Below, in pieces: positions 6,115-7,584 of a stretch of DNA of 7,584 nucleotides. Where the stretch lies: assembly GCA_046729975.1 (NCBI GenBank), contig JBKPHS010000158.1, positions 1 to 7,584 of the forward strand, given 5' to 3'. How positions within the stretch are numbered: position 1 is the first letter of the stretch; each line of letters opens with the position of its first letter. The notes below the pieces were generated by a model that did not search any database, was not told the DNA's origin, and saw nothing but the letters and a program-made list of their open reading frames with translations. The DNA is from JBKPHS01 sp046729975. GTDB lineage: Bacteria > Actinomycetota > Thermoleophilia > Solirubrobacterales > Thermoleophilaceae. Made by a program: the position numbers and the translations under genes.

Positions 6115-6121
6115 TCGGGCG

Positions 6122-7375
6122 GTGAGAGTCGGGGCGGTCTCGTACGGCGACCTCTACGAGCGCTGGGAGAAGGGCAACTGGCGGGCGACCGAGATCGACT
6201 TCTCGGAGGACCGCGAGCAGTGGCACGAGCGGTTCTCCGAGCTCCAGCGACGGGCGGCCCTGTGGAACTACGCGATGTTCTTCCACGGCGAGGACTCCGT
6301 CGCCGAGAACCTCTCGCCCTACATCGACGCCGCGCCGCGCGAGGAGCAGAAGTACTTCCTGGCCACGCAGCAGGTCGACGAGGCGCGGCATGCGGTGTTC
6401 TTCGCCCGCTTCATGAGCGAGGTCGTCGAGGCCGGCGACGACATCGCCGGATCGCTCGAGGCCACCCGTCCCGAGCTCACCTGGGGCTTCCGCAGGACCT
6501 TCGCCCGACTCGACAGGATGGCCGACGAGCTGCGGCGCGACCGCTCGCTGCCCAAGCTGGCGCAGGCGATCGCGCTCTACCACGTCGTGATCGAGGCGAC
6601 GCTGGCCCAGCCTGGCCAGCACTTCATCGAGCGCTACCTGACCGAGGAGGACCTGCTTCCGGGGTTCCGGTCGGGCATGGAGAACGTCTCAAAGGACGAG
6701 CAGCGCCACATCGGCTTCGGTGTGAAGCTGCTCGCGGACCTGGTCGCCGAGGACCCCTCCTGCAAGGACTCCGTCGCGGCGTTGATGCGGGAGGTGATGC
6801 CCTATGCCGTCGCCGTGTTCGTGCCACCGGGCTGGGACCTCTCCTACGTGGAGTGCTTCGGCTTCACGCTCGAGGAGATCTACGCCGAGGGAATGAAGTC
6901 GTTCGAGACCAAGCTCCGGAGCGCAGGGCTGCCCCTCGAGGAGCTGCCGGGCGCGATGCCCTTCCCCGTAGAGCTGCCGCCCCTCGAGCGAGCCGAGCGT
7001 GCGCTCGCGCTTCTTCGTGCCGGGTACCTCGGCGAGAAGAACGGCCCACCGTCACGCGACCCCGCGGCGATAGCGATGCTGTTCGAGACAGTCGAGCGCT
7101 CCGTCGATACTCGTCACTCGCCGCCCCGCCCGGCGACGATCCAGTGGGACTTCAAGGATGCCGAGCCCTGGTTCCTGCGAATCGACAACGGCGCCACCAG
7201 CGTCGAGCAGGGGCGGCTCGACTCGCCCGACCTGATGCTCCGCTGCCGCCTCGAGGACTGGGTCGACATCGTCGCCGGCCGCGAGGACCCGCGGCTCGTG
7301 ATGTTGAAGGGCCGGCTGCGCCCGAGGGGCAGCCTCAGGCTGCTCTGGAGGATGCAGAAGCTGTTCGGCGGATGA
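6122..7375 (+). CDS. R2lox-like di-metal (Mn/Fe) oxidase fused to SCP2 lipid-carrier domain
   Basis: A 417-residue two-domain protein. Residues 1 to about 290 are a ferritin-like domain of the R2-like ligand-binding oxidase (R2lox) group: K-G-N-W-R-A-T-E-I-D-F-S-E-D (17-30), H-G-E-D-S-V (55-60), D-E-A-R-H (86-90), Y-H-V-V-I-E-A-T-L-A (153-162) and K-D-E-Q-R-H (191-196). Predicted metal ligands are Glu57, Glu87, His90, Glu158, Glu193 and His196. Val60 (Glu57+3) and Tyr153 (Glu158-5) occupy the places of the Val-Tyr ether cross-link known in R2lox. Phe94 stands where class Ia R2 has its radical Tyr, arguing against ribonucleotide reductase. Residues about 338-417 resemble an SCP2 sterol/lipid-carrier domain, with D-S-P-D-L-M-L (367-373) and L-E-D-W-V-D-I-V-A-G (378-387). 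GTG 6122 is the preferred start because of the TACAGT box. Substrate unknown; lipid oxidation is inferred. Confidence 0.85.
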   Translation: MRVGAVSYGDLYERWEKGNWRATEIDFSEDREQWHERFSELQRRAALWNYAMFFHGEDSVAENLSPYIDAAPREEQKYFLATQQVDEARHAVFFARFMSEVVEAGDDIAGSLEATRPELTWGFRRTFARLDRMADELRRDRSLPKLAQAIALYHVVIEATLAQPGQHFIERYLTEEDLLPGFRSGMENVSKDEQRHIGFGVKLLADLVAEDPSCKDSVAALMREVMPYAVAVFVPPGWDLSYVECFGFTLEEIYAEGMKSFETKLRSAGLPLEELPGAMPFPVELPPLERAERALALLRAGYLGEKNGPPSRDPAAIAMLFETVERSVDTRHSPPRPATIQWDFKDAEPWFLRIDNGATSVEQGRLDSPDLMLRCRLEDWVDIVAGREDPRLVMLKGRLRPRGSLRLLWRMQKLFGG

Positions 7376-7584
7376 CGGCTGGCGCCGGCGCGACGGCGCC
7401 GCCGGCGAAGGCGGGGTCGTCCTCGTGCGCCCGGAAGAACGCCACGATGGCCGGTGCGTACTCGGCGAAGCGCGGACAACGCAGACCTTGCCGGCTGAGC
7501 ACGTCGACGGCCCGGCGCGTGTCGAACCGCACCGGGTGATTGAGATAGCGGATCCCCTCCCGCGGCGCTCCCCCGAACATCTCA
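7335..7584 (-). CDS. C-terminal end of a possible SDR/NAD-epimerase-like protein (5' partial)
   Basis: The frame is open from the window edge to a TGA at 7335-7337, giving about 82 residues of a larger protein. An internal ATG at 7580 is probably not the start, since the reading frame continues upstream. The stretch Y-L-N-H-P-V-R-F-D-T-R-R-A, then L-R-C-P-R-F-A-E-Y-A-P-A-I-V-A-F-F-R-A-H, resembles the C-terminus of extended short-chain dehydrogenases (V-x-x-D, then a proline-aromatic pair, then a terminal helix ending R-x-H). The dinucleotide-binding and catalytic motifs would lie outside the window, so the family call is tentative. The Ala/Pro/Ser-rich last 25 residues look unconserved. Its final 41 bases overlap the end of the convergent oxidase gene. 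Confidence 0.5.
   Translation of the reverse strand, partial: EMFGGAPREGIRYLNHPVRFDTRRAVDVLSRQGLRCPRFAEYAPAIVAFFRAHEDDPAFAGGAVAPAPAVIRRTASASSRAA
7381..7400. terminator. GC-rich hairpin after the oxidase gene (weak terminator candidate)
   Basis: GGCGCCG (7381-7387), a 6-nt loop, then the exact complement CGGCGCC (7394-7400), starting five bases after the oxidase stop codon. There is no U-tract, so it would be a weak or non-canonical terminator. It also lies within the opposite-strand coding sequence, where GC-rich codons can produce such dyads by chance. Confidence 0.3.

Noticed and set aside
5285..6121. An in-frame upstream extension of the oxidase gene on the + strand
   Set aside because: It lies wholly antisense to the RpiR regulator, and its residues resemble no domain. 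The oxidase family start and the TACAGT box both point to GTG 6122.
5515..7539. A 674-codon open frame on the + strand
   Set aside because: Its Arg/Gly/Ala/Pro-rich translation is a frame-shifted shadow of the oxidase gene and antisense of the regulator, with no recognisable motif.

Overview
The window is very GC-rich and almost entirely coding, with strong G/C bias at third codon positions and frequent GTG starts. At least one gene looks leaderless (a TACAGT box 7 nt before a GTG). With a PdxS/PdxT vitamin B6 pathway, a PD40 propeller joined to an Ig-like tail, and an R2lox-type oxidase, this suggests a high-GC actinobacterium, perhaps of the Thermoleophilia/Solirubrobacterales. The taxon is an inference from style, not from a marker gene. 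No rRNA, tRNA or CRISPR array is visible, and no gene-free stretch exceeds 300 bases.

Layout. (1) Positions 1-1618, + strand: the 3' part of a probably exported seven-repeat PD40/TolB-like beta-propeller protein with a C-terminal Ig-like domain; it begins before the window. (2) 1638-2159, +: a RimJ-type GNAT acetyltransferase. (3) 4721-2163, - strand: a tight three-gene operon, pdxS - pdxT - M29-family metallopeptidase. PdxS and PdxT together form pyridoxal 5'-phosphate synthase, and the peptidase start overlaps the pdxT stop as ATGA. A perfect 8-7-8 inverted repeat lies just upstream of pdxS. (4) 4773-5213: an intergenic cassette carrying a four-helix-bundle gene of the 23S rRNA intervening-sequence protein (IVP) family. 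It is bracketed by complementary arrays of a 7-bp repeat, so its + strand transcript could fold into a long stem like a classical rRNA intervening sequence, although it lies between protein genes. (5) 6067-5210, -: an RpiR-type HTH-SIS regulator. (6) 6122-7375, +, divergent from it: an R2lox-like di-metal oxidase with both predicted cross-link residues, fused to a C-terminal SCP2 sterol/lipid-carrier domain. (7) 7584-7335, -: the C-terminal end of what may be an SDR/NAD-epimerase-like protein, whose 3' end overlaps the oxidase gene.

The two most interesting items are the IVS-like cassette outside any rRNA operon and the R2lox-SCP2 fusion. The fusion joins an oxidase whose known relatives bind a fatty acid at the metal site to a lipid-binding module. 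The RpiR regulator lies back to back with it across 54 bp and is an obvious candidate regulator.
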